A stretch of 64,000 nucleotides of DNA from Schaalia sp. ZJ405. GTDB lineage: Bacteria; Actinomycetota; Actinomycetes; Actinomycetales; Actinomycetaceae. The stretch covers positions 868,001-932,000 of the forward strand of contig NZ_CP064952.1 of the NCBI RefSeq assembly GCF_011038885.2. The letters are read 5' to 3'. Shown here in pieces: positions 25,616 through 36,200 of the stretch; the first letter of the stretch is position 1, and each line of letters opens with the position of its first letter. Under the pieces are notes generated by a model. The model had not been told where the DNA came from. It made no database searches and was given only the letters and a program-made list of their open reading frames with translations. The position numbers were made by a program, and so were the translations under genes.

Positions 25616-27028
25616 GTGACTGAGAAACACGAGGATGACAACACCGAGCCCGCGAGAGCACGCGAGATCCCACCCGAAGGAATGAGATCGCACACGCCCC
25701 ACCCACTCCGCGAGGCAGTACGCCCTCACCTTGCCCCCGTCTTTTCAACTGTCACTGCCCTCATCGCGGTGATCACCGTGTCACCTTCGATGCGTGCGGG
25801 CGCAACGACAATTGGTCCACTTCTCAACATTATTCGTCAACATTTCGGGCAGGGAGCCATTGCCACGGGAATCCTCACGTCACTTCCGTGCGTCGTTTTC
25901 GCCGCCCTCGGTCTAAGCGCCGTGCCATTGGCTCGTCGGTGGGGACTAACAGGAGTTGTCGCCGTCGGGATGACCGTCTCGACTATCGGGCTCGCATTGC
26001 GTCCCTTTGCTCCAAACTTCCTGACTTTCGTCCTTCTTTCGGTCCTTGCGCTGGCAGGACCGGCTATCGGAAATGTCACCCTCCCGGCGTGGATCAAGTT
26101 CCATGAACCCGGGCGCGCCGTCATGCTGATCACCATCTTCGGTAGCGCCATGCCGCTGGGAGGTGCCATCGGCTCCGCCGTTGCGCTCCCCCTGGCAGGA
26201 GCTGACGGTGAACACTGGCAATTCTCCCTCGCTGTCTGGGCGATTGTTGCTGCTGTTGGGGCGTTGCTGTGGTTGGGGCTTCGCAGGCGTTCAGGTGTTG
26301 ATTTCCCGCTGGCGGATTCCGTCGCCCCAGGCTCCCGGGGCGCCAACCAGTCAACCGCTTCGACAAGGAGAGCACCCGAGAGACAAAGCCTTCCACTTAA
26401 AGGTGAGGGGAAAGCGGCCTCGTCCTCGTCCCCGAATCTGTCTATTCGCCAACTCATCGCATCCCCGACCGCGCTGACCCTGATGGTGATGTTCGGTTTA
26501 CAATCGATGAATGCCTACATTCAGTTCGGCCAGATGCCAACGATGCTGACGATCCTGGGGATCCCCGGAGTCGAGGCCGGAGCGATGATCGCATCGATTA
26601 ATGTGTGGGCAATCGTTGGCGGACTCGTCATGCCGATCATCATTGAAAAAACACGTCATCTCCAACTCATCGCCGTTGGATTCGGTGTCATTGTTGCGCT
26701 GGGGTACCTCGGTCTCATCGTCCACCCGCAGGCCGCGTGGATATGGATTTCCATGATGGGATTCGGTGGCTTCACCTTCCCGCTGGGCATCGCACTCATC
26801 CCCGCGCGATCGCGGGAACCGCACGTGACAACGCAACTGTCAGGAATGGTCCAGGGCGGCGCATACATTATCGCCGCGATCGGACCGATCCTCGTGGGAA
26901 TCCTTCTCGAATCTGGGGTTTCGACGGTTTCTGTTCTGTGGGTCCTCGTTGTGTCTGCCCTCCTCATGGGAGCATTCGGATGGCGAGCATCCGCATCCAC
27001 CTACGTCGACGACGAAATCAGCCGATAA
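25616..27028 (+). CDS. CynX/NimT-like MFS transporter
   Basis: This protein of up to 470 residues has about 12 membrane helices. The first half reads VSPSMRAGATTIGPLLNIIRQHFG...GILTSLPCVVFAALGLSAVPLARRWG, the pattern of the CynX/2-nitroimidazole (cyanate) transporter branch. A long polar central loop (about residues 225-280) carries a Ser run encoded by a CCTCGTCCTCGTC tract. The start is uncertain: GTG 25616 has no clear ribosome site, and ATG 25682 is an alternative. The substrate is unknown. The sirtuin gene begins 8 nt after its stop, so the two may be co-transcribed. Confidence 0.85.
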   Translation: MTEKHEDDNTEPARAREIPPEGMRSHTPHPLREAVRPHLAPVFSTVTALIAVITVSPSMRAGATTIGPLLNIIRQHFGQGAIATGILTSLPCVVFAALGLSAVPLARRWGLTGVVAVGMTVSTIGLALRPFAPNFLTFVLLSVLALAGPAIGNVTLPAWIKFHEPGRAVMLITIFGSAMPLGGAIGSAVALPLAGADGEHWQFSLAVWAIVAAVGALLWLGLRRRSGVDFPLADSVAPGSRGANQSTASTRRAPERQSLPLKGEGKAASSSSPNLSIRQLIASPTALTLMVMFGLQSMNAYIQFGQMPTMLTILGIPGVEAGAMIASINVWAIVGGLVMPIIIEKTRHLQLIAVGFGVIVALGYLGLIVHPQAAWIWISMMGFGGFTFPLGIALIPARSREPHVTTQLSGMVQGGAYIIAAIGPILVGILLESGVSTVSVLWVLVVSALLMGAFGWRASASTYVDDEISR

Positions 27029-27035
27029 TGACCTC

Positions 27036-27857
27036 ATGGACGCAACACTTGATTCCCTCGCCGAACGCATCGGAAATGGACGCATCATTGCGGTGACGGG
27101 CGCCGGAATGTCCACCGCCTCGGGGCTGCCCGACTATCGAGGCACCGGGTCAACACAGATCCCACCCGTTGACTATGACATGATCGTTTCCGATCCGGTG
27201 TGGCAGAAATGGCTGTGGTACTGCTCGGAACTCACCTGGAAGGCCATGCTCAACATCCGGCCCAACGCGGCGCACCTGGCGCTGGCGCATCTCGAAGCCT
27301 CCGGGATACTCATTGGAGTTGCGACCCAAAACATTGACGGACTGGACCGCCTTGCGGGAATCAAGAACCTGTGGGAGCTGCACGGGAACTACCGCTTCGT
27401 GGACTGCCTTGGCTGCCAGGAGAGATACTCGCGTGAGGATGTTTCTCAGCGGCTCACGGAACTCAATCCACAGCTTGAACCGGACTTGAATCCAGACAAC
27501 ATCGCCATCGTCCCCGTATCGGATCGCGAAGCTGCCGAATCGTGCGACTTCCGTCAGGCAATGTGCCCCCGATGCGGTGGGATCCTCAAGCCTGCGATCG
27601 TCATGTTCGGCGAATCGCTGCCCTATGAGGAACTCAGTGGGGCCTGTCAAGCTGCCCAGACGGCAGATGTCATCCTCATCGCAGGGACATCACTTGCTGT
27701 CAACACCCCGATGTCGGTGGTCTCCCAGGCGCTGGCCAACGACGCCCTTGTTGTTGTTATTAATCAGGGGCCGACGGCTATTGACAGGTACGCCGACGTA
27801 CGTCTCGACGCGAGAGTTGAGGAGGCTCTTCCTCTCTTAGCACACAAACTGACATAG
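27036..27857 (+). CDS. cobB: Sirtuin NAD-dependent protein deacylase
   Basis: The product is 273 residues. ATG 27036 follows the MFS stop by 7 nt. All Sir2 motifs are visible: GAGMSTASGLPDYRG (NAD), TQNIDGLD, the catalytic His116 in ELHGNY, a zinc site with two Cys pairs (DCLGC and CPRCGG), and GTSLAVNTP. It removes acetyl or other acyl groups from lysines using NAD. The spacing between the two Cys pairs (about 40 residues) is larger than in E. coli CobB, as in class II/III-like actinobacterial sirtuins. The class is not decidable by eye. Confidence 0.9.
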   Translation: MDATLDSLAERIGNGRIIAVTGAGMSTASGLPDYRGTGSTQIPPVDYDMIVSDPVWQKWLWYCSELTWKAMLNIRPNAAHLALAHLEASGILIGVATQNIDGLDRLAGIKNLWELHGNYRFVDCLGCQERYSREDVSQRLTELNPQLEPDLNPDNIAIVPVSDREAAESCDFRQAMCPRCGGILKPAIVMFGESLPYEELSGACQAAQTADVILIAGTSLAVNTPMSVVSQALANDALVVVINQGPTAIDRYADVRLDARVEEALPLLAHKLT

Positions 27858-27913
27858 CGTGCGTGCCTGAGCTGGTCCGTTACAGTAGAACGCACGAACG
27901 AAAGGGACGCGCA

Positions 27914-28681
27914 ATGGGAAATCGTTTTGATACGCAGGACAAACTCATTGCCGCAACCCGACGCATCATCATCAACGAGGGACTCGAAGCGACATCTCTT
28001 GAACACATCTGCAAGGTCGCGGGTTTTACACGAGGCGCGTTCTACTCGAATTTTTCCTCCAAAGACTCCCTCCTCGCCGCCCTCGCCGAGGATGAATACT
28101 CCGATCTCATCGACAGACTGCACAGCACCGTTGATCGCTGGGCACAACGCCCAGCCCTGGGAGATGGTGAAACTCCGGTACTTGACAGTCTCCTCATTGA
28201 AGCGCTGGACGCTATCGGTATTGACGAGGCCCTGTACATCCTCAACTCCGAGCTGATTATGCGGTCAATTCGCGACCCTGAATGGGGGGTGCGGCTTTTC
28301 GACATTAACTCACAATTCGTTGATGAACTCGGCCGACTCCTTGAGTGGATCCTCACGGCCTCGGGCCGTGAACTGACGCGCCCTTTGCGTCCAATGACCC
28401 ACGCGATCATTGGGATCGCCATGCGCGCAGCGGGGGTTGCGTCGTGGCGGCTGAGCGTGCCACCGATACGTGACCTCAGTTCCCCCACTCTCACAGGCAC
28501 GCAAGAAATCCACCCCGGGGAACTGTCTGGTGGCAGGGTTGTCATGAACGAGGACGAGGCAGGCGTGGACTCATGCGACAAGGCGGCCCGCCCTCGACCT
28601 TCCGTGCGTGACTCGGCGGGCGCAGAAATCATTGATGTCATTCTCGTGGTGATGTACGCATCGTCGCGTCCTAGAGAATAG
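27914..28681 (+). CDS. TetR-family regulator upstream of the biotin/fatty-acid block
   Basis: The product is 255 residues. ATG 27914 has AAAGGGA upstream. The N-terminal HTH (about residues 8-55) reads KLIAATRRIIINEGLEATSLEHICKVAGFTRGAFYSNFSSKDSLL. The C-terminal ligand domain is followed by an extra polar tail of about 45 residues (from MNEDEAG...), longer than usual, encoded partly by the recurrent GAGGACGAGG motif. It lies 127 nt before birA, and two palindromes sit in the gap. TetR-type FasR and BioQ regulate fatty acid and biotin genes in corynebacteria, so an analogous role is possible but unproven. Confidence 0.8.
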   Translation: MGNRFDTQDKLIAATRRIIINEGLEATSLEHICKVAGFTRGAFYSNFSSKDSLLAALAEDEYSDLIDRLHSTVDRWAQRPALGDGETPVLDSLLIEALDAIGIDEALYILNSELIMRSIRDPEWGVRLFDINSQFVDELGRLLEWILTASGRELTRPLRPMTHAIIGIAMRAAGVASWRLSVPPIRDLSSPTLTGTQEIHPGELSGGRVVMNEDEAGVDSCDKAARPRPSVRDSAGAEIIDVILVVMYASSRPRE

Positions 28682-28711
28682 CTGCCACCAATTCTCCTCG
28701 TTCTCGATGAA

Positions 28712-28729
28712 AATAACACGGATGTTATT
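28712..28729. promoter_or_regulatory. Inverted repeat upstream of birA (site 1)
   Basis: AATAACA (28712-28718) and TGTTATT (28723-28729) form a perfect 7-bp inverted repeat with a 4-nt spacer. It is a candidate operator between the TetR gene and birA. Confidence 0.5.
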
Positions 28730-28757
28730 CCGATATTTTGGCGGAATATAGCCGAAT

Positions 28758-28771
28758 ATACAGCGCTGTAT
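28758..28771. promoter_or_regulatory. Palindrome upstream of birA (site 2)
   Basis: ATACAGCGCTGTAT is a perfect 14-bp palindrome, 38 nt before the birA start. Just upstream the stretch carries two related GGAATATA/CGAATATA units. The whole segment is A+T-rich against GC-rich surroundings, as expected of a promoter/operator. Confidence 0.55.
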
Positions 28772-28808
28772 TTTCCTGATGCGTCGACTTCAGCAACAGT
28801 GGGCATCA

Positions 28809-29642
28809 ATGAAAAGCACGCTCATTCACCGATTCGACTGCGTTGATTCAACGCTCCGGGTGCTCGCTGACACTTACGTGGATGCCGAGCACCTGACAAC
28901 AGTCATCGCCGACCATCAAACTGAGGGTCGGGGACGGACCGGTCGCGCGTGGAACGAACTCCCAGGCAACTCCCTGCTGACCGCCACGCTCCTGAGAGTC
29001 GATGACACCACCGTCACGTGGGTGACGGTGCTAGCGGGTCTTGCGATGTGTCACGCGTTGCGAAACCTCGGCTTCGTCACCTCACTGAAATGGCCCAATG
29101 ACGTGATATATCGCCATCGCAAGGTCGCGGGCATCCTCAGTGAACACCTCGGCATCGACCGGTCACTTCGACACGTCATCGCAGTTGGAGCAGGTGTCAA
29201 CCTCGGTGTTGTTCCTCAAGAGGCGGGGCCCCACGCAATCGGCTTAGGGATCACCGAGGATCAGCGCCCAGCGATGCGCGAGGCCCTGCTCGACGGTTTT
29301 CTTGGCCGCCTCGATGAACTCCTTGAATATCACAGCCCTCACCGGTGGCGTGAACTCTACATGGACGCACTCGGTCATCTGGGGATGACATCGACCGTGC
29401 ACCTTGCCGACGGCTCGCAGATCACCGTGACGGCCCGCGGAGTTGATGATTCCGCTGCCCTTATCGGCATGACGCCCCAGGGCCGGCGAATCCGCGTGAG
29501 CGTTGGCGACGTTGACCTCCCCGATAGCGGGCCACGAAACCTTCGGGGTGAGCACGCCGCCTCGTCCTCGTCAATAGAACACCCACACCGTCACTTGCAT
29601 GAGACGAGCAGGAGAATAACGGATGAACACACGACGCGATGA
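28809..29642 (+). CDS. birA: Biotin-protein ligase, monofunctional
   Basis: The product is 277 residues. ATG 28809 is chosen because the domain starts immediately (LIHRFDCVDST). It contains the biotinoyl-AMP motif GRGRTGRAW and KWPNDV...KVAGIL, plus the C-terminal SH3-like domain (about 205-245). There is no N-terminal HTH, so unlike E. coli BirA it cannot itself repress. It attaches biotin to the BCCP lysine of the carboxylase encoded next. A tail of about 35 residues (HAASSSSIEHPHRH...) is unusual. Its last 20 nt overlap the carboxylase alpha gene. Confidence 0.92.
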   Translation: MKSTLIHRFDCVDSTLRVLADTYVDAEHLTTVIADHQTEGRGRTGRAWNELPGNSLLTATLLRVDDTTVTWVTVLAGLAMCHALRNLGFVTSLKWPNDVIYRHRKVAGILSEHLGIDRSLRHVIAVGAGVNLGVVPQEAGPHAIGLGITEDQRPAMREALLDGFLGRLDELLEYHSPHRWRELYMDALGHLGMTSTVHLADGSQITVTARGVDDSAALIGMTPQGRRIRVSVGDVDLPDSGPRNLRGEHAASSSSIEHPHRHLHETSRRITDEHTTR

Positions 29643-31485
29643 CCTGCCCACACACCACACCCAGGGCCGCCCTATCCGGACGATCCTCGTGGCGAACCGC
29701 GGTGAGGTTGCTGTCCGAGTGATCCGCACCGCTCACGACATGGGCATCCGGGCCGTTGTGGCCTATTCAGACCAGGACATTGATTCGCTGGCCTGCGAAC
29801 TTGCCGATGAAGCTCTGGCGTTGGGAGGCCGCAGCCTGGCCGAGACGTACCTCAACACCGACGCACTCATTGACGTCGCACGCCGCGCGGGAGCTGACGC
29901 GATCCACCCCGGCTACGGGTTCCTCTCAGAAAACGCCGACTTCGCTCAGGCGGTTGAGGACGCGGGAATCACGTGGCTGGGACCCTCAGCTGAGGTTATT
30001 CGGGCCCTCGGGGACAAAATTTCCGCACGCGATATTGCGGTGCGCACCGGGGTGCCAATTATTCCTGGAACGCGGATTGATGGCACCGTCAACGTGGCAG
30101 AAAGAATCGACTCGTTCCCGGTCCTCATCAAGAGAGCGGATTCAGGAGGGGGTCGGGGAATCACGCGCATTGACTCCGCCGAAGACCTCAACCGATTCCT
30201 CGCCGAACATGCGGATCCTTCAGAGCTTGACGGATGTTTCATCGAAAAGCTCGTGACGAATGCACGTCATGTTGAAACACAGTGCCTGCGGGATGCTCAC
30301 GGGAATTTCCACGTTGTCTCCACGCGGGACTGTTCCGTGCAGCGACGCAACCAGAAAATCATCGAGGAAGCGCCGGCGCCCTTCCTTTGTGCGGATGTCG
30401 AGGAACGACTGCGTGAGTATTCGCGGGCGCTCTTCGAGGCCACCGACTATCGGGGCGTGGGGACCTGCGAATTCCTTGTCGACAATAACGACGTGTACTT
30501 CTTGGAAGTCAATCCTCGTCTTCAAGTTGAACACACCGTGTCGGAAGAAATCACGGGCATCGACCTGGTGGGCGAACAGATCCGCATCGCCTGTGGCGAC
30601 GTGGTCGGGGAAATTCCCTCCACCAGGGGACACAGCATCGAAGTGCGCGTGACATCTGAAAACCCGGCGGATAATCTCATGCCGTCCACCGGGACGATCA
30701 CGTCGATTTCGTGGCCAGGTGGCCCCGGTGTTCGTATCGACGGGTTCATTCGGCCTGGAGATGCAATCGGCACGGACTATGACTCACTCATTGCCAAGCT
30801 CATCGTCACCGCGCCAACCCGTGAGCAGGCACTTGCCCGGCTGCGCCGCGCACTGAGCGAATTTCACGTCTCTGGTGTTGCAACGTGCCGTGCACTCATC
30901 GACACGATCCTCGCTGACCCTGCCTTCGCAGGTGACGAGGACGATTTCGCGGTCCACACGGCATGGTGTGAAACATCCGGACTGCTTGACCGCATGAAAC
31001 CCCAGCACATCCAAGCAGCAGACGCTGAGCCAATGCTGGACGCTGAGCTGACGTCCGTCCCCGTTGAAATTGACGGACGACGCGTGTCCCTGAGGTTGCC
31101 GCTTCGAGCCCTGTCTGCGATTGCCGAGGTTGGGCGCTCTTCAACGCCGAGCGTGGCGGGCTCAGGTGACACTCCCGTGCGCGCCCGCCCGCAGGTTCTG
31201 CGCGGACGAGGCCGCGCCGGGTTCACCGGATCCGCAAGCACTCTCGGAGCTGCCCCCCACGGCCCCAATGTCCATGCGCCCATCCAGGGAACTGTCGTCA
31301 AAGTCGTTGCCTCACAAGGAGACATCGTCACCGAAGGGGACCTCATTGTCGTGTTGGAATCAATGAAGATGGAGAAACCCGTCCACGCAACCGTTTCGGG
31401 ACGTGTGGGAACACTGCGGGTCTCTCCCGGTGATTCGGTCAAGGCCGGTGACGAACTGGCCGTCATCATCGAGGAGGAACAATGA
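29623..31485 (+). CDS. Acyl-CoA (acetyl/propionyl-CoA) carboxylase alpha: biotin carboxylase plus BCCP
   Basis: The product is 620 residues. ATG 29623 has AGGAG upstream. The biotin carboxylase domain comes first (about 15-465), with preATP-grasp ILVANRGEVAVRVIRTA, ATP-grasp loop KRADSGGGRGITRI, and catalytic EVNPRLQVEHTVSE. A Pro/Ala/Gly-rich linker leads to the biotinyl domain (about 545-620). The biotin-accepting Lys582 lies in LESMKMEKPV; the usual motif has EAMKM, so Ala is Ser here. It carboxylates biotin with bicarbonate and ATP for malonyl-CoA synthesis with the beta subunit, whose gene overlaps by 4 nt. This is the AccA3/AccBC type of actinobacteria. Confidence 0.93.
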   Translation: MNTRRDDLPTHHTQGRPIRTILVANRGEVAVRVIRTAHDMGIRAVVAYSDQDIDSLACELADEALALGGRSLAETYLNTDALIDVARRAGADAIHPGYGFLSENADFAQAVEDAGITWLGPSAEVIRALGDKISARDIAVRTGVPIIPGTRIDGTVNVAERIDSFPVLIKRADSGGGRGITRIDSAEDLNRFLAEHADPSELDGCFIEKLVTNARHVETQCLRDAHGNFHVVSTRDCSVQRRNQKIIEEAPAPFLCADVEERLREYSRALFEATDYRGVGTCEFLVDNNDVYFLEVNPRLQVEHTVSEEITGIDLVGEQIRIACGDVVGEIPSTRGHSIEVRVTSENPADNLMPSTGTITSISWPGGPGVRIDGFIRPGDAIGTDYDSLIAKLIVTAPTREQALARLRRALSEFHVSGVATCRALIDTILADPAFAGDEDDFAVHTAWCETSGLLDRMKPQHIQAADAEPMLDAELTSVPVEIDGRRVSLRLPLRALSAIAEVGRSSTPSVAGSGDTPVRARPQVLRGRGRAGFTGSASTLGAAPHGPNVHAPIQGTVVKVVASQGDIVTEGDLIVVLESMKMEKPVHATVSGRVGTLRVSPGDSVKAGDELAVIIEEEQ

Positions 31486-33104
31486 GAGTGGATGCGACAA
31501 CGCGTGCCGTGCGCCAAAACTCCCTCGACGCGGACGCCGCCGTGGAAACCCCACACGAGGGAATCTCACGGGAAAACTTCGCCACCATCAACCGTCACAT
31601 GGTTGAGGCAGCCGAAGCGAAGGCACGGGCCCACCAGCACGCTCGTGGACGCCTGACGGCTCGTGAACGACTGATTGAACTTCTTGACGAAGCAACATTT
31701 GTTGAACTCAACCGCTTCGCCGGAGGAGACATCGAGCACGGCGCAATGGGTTCGGCGGTCATTACGGGGATCGGTCAGATCAACGGACGCCGCGTCGCCG
31801 TGTACGCCCAGGATTTTTCCATCCAGGGCGGCACACTTGGCCAAGTTGAAGGAGACAAAATTCTTCAGCTTATGGACCGTGCGCTTCAACTTCGCATTCC
31901 CATTGTTGCGCTCCTCGATTCGGGAGGGGCACGCATCCAAGAAGGAGTGACCGCACTCGCCCAATACGGTCGAATCTTCAAGAAAACAACGGAATGTTCC
32001 GGGGTTGTTCCCCAAATTTCCGTAATTCTCGGGCCGTGCGCCGGGGGAGCGGTTTACGGCCCCGCCCTGACAGATTTCATCATCATGACCAGGCACTCCT
32101 CGTACATGTTCGTCACAGGGCCATCCGTTGTCCAGGCCGCAACAGGAGAGAACATTTCCTCCGAAGAACTCGGCGGCGGCGATGTTCACAACACAATCTC
32201 AGGGGTTGCGCATTTCCTTGCCGAGGACGAGGCCGAAGCCTTGGACTACGCGCGGACGTTACTGTCATACCTGCCCTCGCACTGCGGGGAACACCCTCCG
32301 GTATTCGCCTACGACCCCCTGACATCCGAACCCGCGAATGCGCACCGGGTTTCTGACTTGGTTCCCGAATCCCCTAAGCAGGCCTACGACATGCGAACTG
32401 TCATTGAGGCGCTCGCGGATCATGAAGAATTCCTTGAAGTGCAGCCGCTCTTTGCCCCGTCAATCCTCATTGGATTCGCTTCCTTTGAGGGCAGGCCTGC
32501 CGGGGTCGTTGCCTCGCAACCTCTTGAGGACGCGGGAACCCTCGACGTTGACGCCTCGGAGAAAGCGGCACGTTTCGTGCAATTTTGTGATGCCTTCGGT
32601 ATCCCTATCGTCACTCTCGTTGACGTTCCCGGATACCGACCGGGTTCTGAGCAGGAACGTGCAGGAATTATCCGACGCGGCGCGAAACTCATCACCGCGT
32701 ATGCGACCGCAACCGTGCCGATGGTGACGATCATCCTTCGCAAAGCCTTCGGCGGGGCCTACATCGTCATGGGCTCGAAATCCTTGGGAGCTGACGTGAA
32801 TTTCTCCTGGCCGTCCGCGCAGATCGCCGTCATGGGGTCCGAGGGCGCGGTCGATATTGTCTTCCGTAAGCAATTGGCCGCCGCCGGTGAGCAAGGCAGA
32901 GATGTTGCCCAGCAGAGAGCCCACTATCAAAAGATGTACGACCGGCAGGCAGTTAACCCGAATCTTTCCCTGCGCAACGGCCAACTCGATGGACTGATTG
33001 AACCGTCACGTACACGCGAAGCAATTTGCCGTTCCCTGGTGACTCTTGAATCGAAAGATCGAACAGTGACGTCTCCTCGCGTCCACGACAACGCGCCCAT
33101 GTGA
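31482..33104 (+). CDS. Acyl-CoA carboxylase carboxyltransferase (beta) subunit
   Basis: The product is 540 residues, starting ATG 31482 in an ATGA overlap with the alpha gene. It is a crotonase-fold carboxyltransferase with both halves: the N-terminal domain (GGTLGQVEGDKI...LLDSGGARIQEGV, acyl-CoA oxyanion hole around SGGARIQEG) and the C-terminal domain (VDVPGYRPGSEQERAGIIRRGAKL...RKAFGGAYIVMGSKSLGAD). It transfers CO2 from biotin to acetyl-CoA and/or propionyl-CoA. Its place directly before FAS argues that malonyl-CoA is its main product here. Substrate choice cannot be read from the sequence. Confidence 0.93.
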   Translation: MRVDATTRAVRQNSLDADAAVETPHEGISRENFATINRHMVEAAEAKARAHQHARGRLTARERLIELLDEATFVELNRFAGGDIEHGAMGSAVITGIGQINGRRVAVYAQDFSIQGGTLGQVEGDKILQLMDRALQLRIPIVALLDSGGARIQEGVTALAQYGRIFKKTTECSGVVPQISVILGPCAGGAVYGPALTDFIIMTRHSSYMFVTGPSVVQAATGENISSEELGGGDVHNTISGVAHFLAEDEAEALDYARTLLSYLPSHCGEHPPVFAYDPLTSEPANAHRVSDLVPESPKQAYDMRTVIEALADHEEFLEVQPLFAPSILIGFASFEGRPAGVVASQPLEDAGTLDVDASEKAARFVQFCDAFGIPIVTLVDVPGYRPGSEQERAGIIRRGAKLITAYATATVPMVTIILRKAFGGAYIVMGSKSLGADVNFSWPSAQIAVMGSEGAVDIVFRKQLAAAGEQGRDVAQQRAHYQKMYDRQAVNPNLSLRNGQLDGLIEPSRTREAICRSLVTLESKDRTVTSPRVHDNAPM

Positions 33105-33234
33105 GGGCGCCGGTGTCGCACGTGTGAACGCGGCGCCTTGCATGTTGACGAGCTTGCTCGTCACTGACGATCAACTTCCCCCACTGCTTCGATGCCCCCA
33201 ACGCCGGGGCCCTCAACTGAAATGGACCACAGCA

Positions 33235-36200
33235 ATGACCTACATTGACACTATTCGCCACAGCTACGCCCTCGTTTTTGCTGGACAGGGCAGCCGCTGG
33301 CGTCCCGCACTTGAGGAAAACCTCTCCCTGGCCTCGATCGGTGAACGTGTGCGAGAAGCCTACGGGGCGGCCCGCGACATCGTCGCCCCCGTCGCACGAG
33401 ACATGATGCTGACATCTGCGGATGCAACGCACCGCCTTGAGGAAATCCTCGGCGGAGACGCTGAAGATTCCGTGCTCGACACTCACCCGGCTGTTTCCGG
33501 CCCGGGAATCCTCCTGACCCAATACGCCGCGCTCCTCGACCTCGTTGACGCAGGATTCGATCTGACGCGCCACCAGCCCACCGCGCTGCTCGGGCATTCC
33601 CAAGGGATCCTCGGGGCACGCATCGCATCGGCGTTCGCTCGCGCAGACCACGAAGAAATCCACAGGACAGTCGCCTTAGCAATGCTCATCGGCTGCGCAG
33701 CCACGCACCACACTCACCGTCAATCCGCTCGGCCCAATGCGGCAATGACCCCCATGCTTTCCGTCTCAGGAGTTCCGGCGACGCTCATCACGCAAACGGG
33801 TGCGACAATCGCCGTGAACAACGGTCCCGATGGGGTGGTCATCTCAGGTCGTCCTCGTCAATTGGAAGACGTCCGGCAGGCGATCGAAAAGGCAGTTGCC
33901 GAACACAACCAACGAATCGACGCACGCGAGGTGGGCGGCAGTATCTACGAACCGGTATTCACGCCACTGAAAGTGGAAGCCCCCTTCCATTCCTCCCTCC
34001 TTGATGAGGCGGTGGACGAGGTCGACGCGTGGGTTGAAACTCTGAACTCTCACGGACGAGGCTTCGATGCAGCTACAGCGCACACCATCGCCGCATCAAT
34101 CCTCAGGGACAGCAACGACTGGCCCCAGGAGATCGCCACCGCACGCGCACAGGGCGTGACGTGGTTCGTTGACCTGGGCCCCACATCTGTTGCTGGAAAC
34201 CTCACGGCCCCTCTCATTGAGGGAACCGGATGCGGGGTTGTTGACGCATCAACTCGGGCGGCCCGCACGCGGCTTGACCTGCCCGGATTGGAACTACCAA
34301 CACCCGTTGACTGGCGATCCTACGCACCGACGCTCACTCGCCTCCCCAGCGGTCGGGTTGTCGTTGAGACGGCATTTACTCGACTGACCGGAAAATCCCC
34401 CATCATTCTGCCCGGAATGACACCGACCACGGTGTGGCCTGAGATCGTTGCCGCCGCTGCCAACGGTGGTCACTGGGCGGAAATGGCCGGGGGAGGGCAG
34501 TACTCCGAGGACGTGTTTAACGACAACCGTCAGAGCCTTCAGCGCCTCCTCACCCCGGGGCACACCGCCGGATTCAACACGATGTTCTTCGACCGATTCA
34601 TGTGGAACCTACAGTTCGGCGTGAGCAAGATCGTACCGAAAGCCCGCAAAGCCGGCGCCCCCATTACCTCGGTGACGATTGCCGCCGGAATCCCTGAAAT
34701 TGACGAGGCCGGTGATCTCCTGAGGGAGCTTCGCACTGACGGATTCACTCACGTGTGCTTTAAGCCCGGGACCGTTGACCAGATCAGGCAGGTTCTGGCG
34801 ATCGCTCAGGCGAACCCTGAGTATTCCCTCATCCTTCAGGTTGAGGACGGACATTCGGGGGGACACCATTCCTGGGAGGACCTCGATGACCTCCTTGTGG
34901 CAACGTACGCTGAGATCCGCAGGACACCGAATGTTGTTCTTGCCGTTGGCGGTGGAATTGGGACACCCGAGGTTGCGGCCAGCTACGTGACAGGCCGCTG
35001 GGCCTTGGCTTACGGTGATGTGCTCATGCCAGTTGATGCGGTCCTCGTCGGAACGGCCTCAATGGCGACCCTCGAGGCCCGAACATCACCGCAGGTGAAG
35101 CAACTTCTTGTGGACACGCCGGGAGTCGGGGGAGACGGCTGGGTGGGCCGTGGAACCAGTGCGGGGGGAATGACCTCCGGACTATCTCACCTGAGTGCCG
35201 ACATGCATGAGATCGACAATTCCTCCGCCCGCGCCTCACGCCTCATCCATTCCATGAAAGGGGATGCACAGCGCATCGCCGATCACCGAGACGACATCAT
35301 TGACGCTCTCAACGCAACTGCGAAACCCTACTTCGGTGACCTCGACACGATGACCTATGCACAGTGGGCAACGAGGCTCGTTGATCTGACGTATCCGTGG
35401 GCTGACTGGACGTGGAAGGACCGCGTCCTCGACGTATTCCACCGTATTGAGGGGCGTCTAAATCCCACGGATCACGGGACAATTGACACGCTATTTGCCG
35501 ACATGGATGCCATTGATGATGCCCCACGGGCTCTGAAGAAACTCCTGGCCGCATACCCTCAGGCCGCCGACACACTCGTTGCTCCTTCAGATGCCGCGTG
35601 GTTTCCCGGTCTGTGCCGAAAACACCACAAACCCATGCCTTTCGTTCCCGTCCTCGATTCCGAACTGGCGAAATGGTGGGGAACAGACACTCTCTGGCAG
35701 TCTCACGATGAGCGCTTTGACGCCGATCAAGTACGGATCATTCCCGGTCCTCGGTCCGTGGGTGGGATAGACCGTATCGACGAGCCGATTGATCACCTTT
35801 TCAGGCGTTTCGAGGACGAGGTTGTCCGCTGCCTTGACGAACAGGGCGAGGAAGCAACCCCGGTCTTCGCCCGGCTTGCAGGTGCTCGAAGCGCCGCTGA
35901 CTACCTCCATGCTGTGCCCTCAATTGAATGGGCTGGAAATATCGTGGATAACCCCGCTCATGTCATGCCTGAGTCAGTGTCCATCGAGGAGAATCCCGAT
36001 GGGTGGGCGCTGCGGATCCATTGCGCAACAGCGTGGGACCGCAATGATCTCGCTGAGGGTGATTCACAGCGCCCCCACGCGGTCCGTGACATCGTCATCC
36101 CCATCGTCCTTGATGCCGCAGAAACCGGTGGCGTCCCCGTCGTTGACATGACGCGCCTGTCATCGTCGGCTTACGACCTGCTTGCCGGAGCCGCAGGTGT